Assembly (NCBI RefSeq): GCF_008933165.1
Contig: NZ_WBVQ01000002.1
Span: forward strand, 1,077,569-1,141,568
From: Phaeocystidibacter marisrubri
GTDB lineage: Bacteria; Bacteroidota; Bacteroidia; Flavobacteriales; Schleiferiaceae
Direction of reading: 5' to 3'
DNA length: 64,000 bases
The translations under genes and the position numbers were made by a program. Position 1 is the stretch's first letter; every line of letters starts with the position of its first letter. This document shows positions 63,787 through 64,000 of the stretch, piece by piece. The notes under the pieces are model-generated. The model saw only the letters and a program-made list of their open reading frames with translations, did no database searches and was not told the DNA's origin.

Positions 63787-64000
63787 ATGAAAGATAAAGT
63801 CATTATAATCACAGGAGCAGCGATGGGCTTAGGCCAAGCTGCCGCAGAATATCTAGCGAATCAAGGTGCTAAATTATCGTTGGTAGACTACAACGAGGAA
63901 GAGCTTGAAGCCACGGCAAAGTCGATTAGAGACACTTACGGAACGGAAGTGCTCACTGTAACTGCAGATGTTTCAAAGGAAGAAGCGGTTGCGGGTTACG
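63787..64000 (+). CDS. Short-chain dehydrogenase/reductase, 3' end outside window
   Basis: 71 codons are visible. The start MKDKVIIITGAAMGLGQAAA has the SDR cofactor motif TGxxxGxG, and LVDYNEEELEATAKSI and TADVSKEE (NAD-type acidic residue after strand 2, then the D in ADVS) fit a classical SDR. An acidic residue at the end of strand 2 suggests NAD(H). The catalytic YxxxK lies beyond the window. No other gene sits between it and katG. Confidence 0.85.
   Translation, partial: MKDKVIIITGAAMGLGQAAAEYLANQGAKLSLVDYNEEELEATAKSIRDTYGTEVLTVTADVSKEEAVAGY

Overview
The window looks like a chromosomal segment of a Bacteroidota bacterium, most likely a marine Flavobacteriales member. Four things point there: type IX secretion C-terminal sorting domains (first gene and the MbnP-like gene), many Sec/SPII lipoproteins with the lineage's families (DUF3078, fused E1 alpha/beta ketoacid dehydrogenase), repeated matches to the Bacteroidota promoter (TTTG or TTG, about 19 bp, TAnnTTTG), and start codons without Shine-Dalgarno sequences. 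No phage, plasmid or CRISPR locus is visible. The only RNA gene found is tRNA-Cys(GCA).

Layout. 1-12.9 kb: the 3' part of a giant T9SS-secreted MAM/FnIII/PKD protein, a prolyl oligopeptidase lipoprotein coupled to a YciI-like protein, and runs of tightly coupled envelope genes of unknown role. 12.9-13.5 kb: a decayed IS200-like transposase fragment between imperfect direct repeats. 13.5-15.6 kb: paaZ. 15.7-17.3 kb: a three-gene split HipA toxin-antitoxin locus (hipB, HipS-like, HipT-like) with three operator boxes spaced exactly 40 bp apart. 17.3-21.4 kb: an operon-like block of poorly characterised membrane and lipoprotein genes, including one gene broken by an amber codon. 21.6-25.2 kb: ABM monooxygenase, enoyl-CoA hydratase, DUF3078, and a class I isoprenoid-type enzyme. 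25.3-31.5 kb: a GbsR/MarR regulator plus a TolC-adaptor-RND efflux operon, with the same inverted-repeat operator before the regulator and before tolC.

31.9-37.6 kb: DUF302, lipoproteins, and an MbnP-like protein followed by two MauG/MbnH-type di-haem lipoproteins, probably a copper-site maturation cassette. 37.8-48.2 kb: branched-chain ketoacid dehydrogenase E1 fusion, ALDH7, cupin, a MuiA-like protein with an inserted regulatory domain, Nudix, TM2, DUF2752, GNAT-like and nitroreductase genes. 48.4-51.2 kb: two envelope genes, then strong hairpins, three tandem copies of a 144-bp repeat, and tRNA-Cys. 51.2-55.5 kb: folB and gltX diverging from lysS across an array of 112-119-bp repeats. 55.5-64 kb: hybrid histidine kinase, acyl-ACP thioesterase, Smr-less mutS2, TauE/SafE permease, a lipoprotein-type catalase-peroxidase KatG, and the start of a short-chain dehydrogenase.

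The clearest systems are the self-contained regulator/efflux module, the MbnP/di-haem cassette and the hipBST-like locus. The least explained DNA is the set of intergenic repeats: the 144-bp array, the 112-119-bp array, and a dispersed GTCACCC/GTCATCC-rich family seen at four loci.
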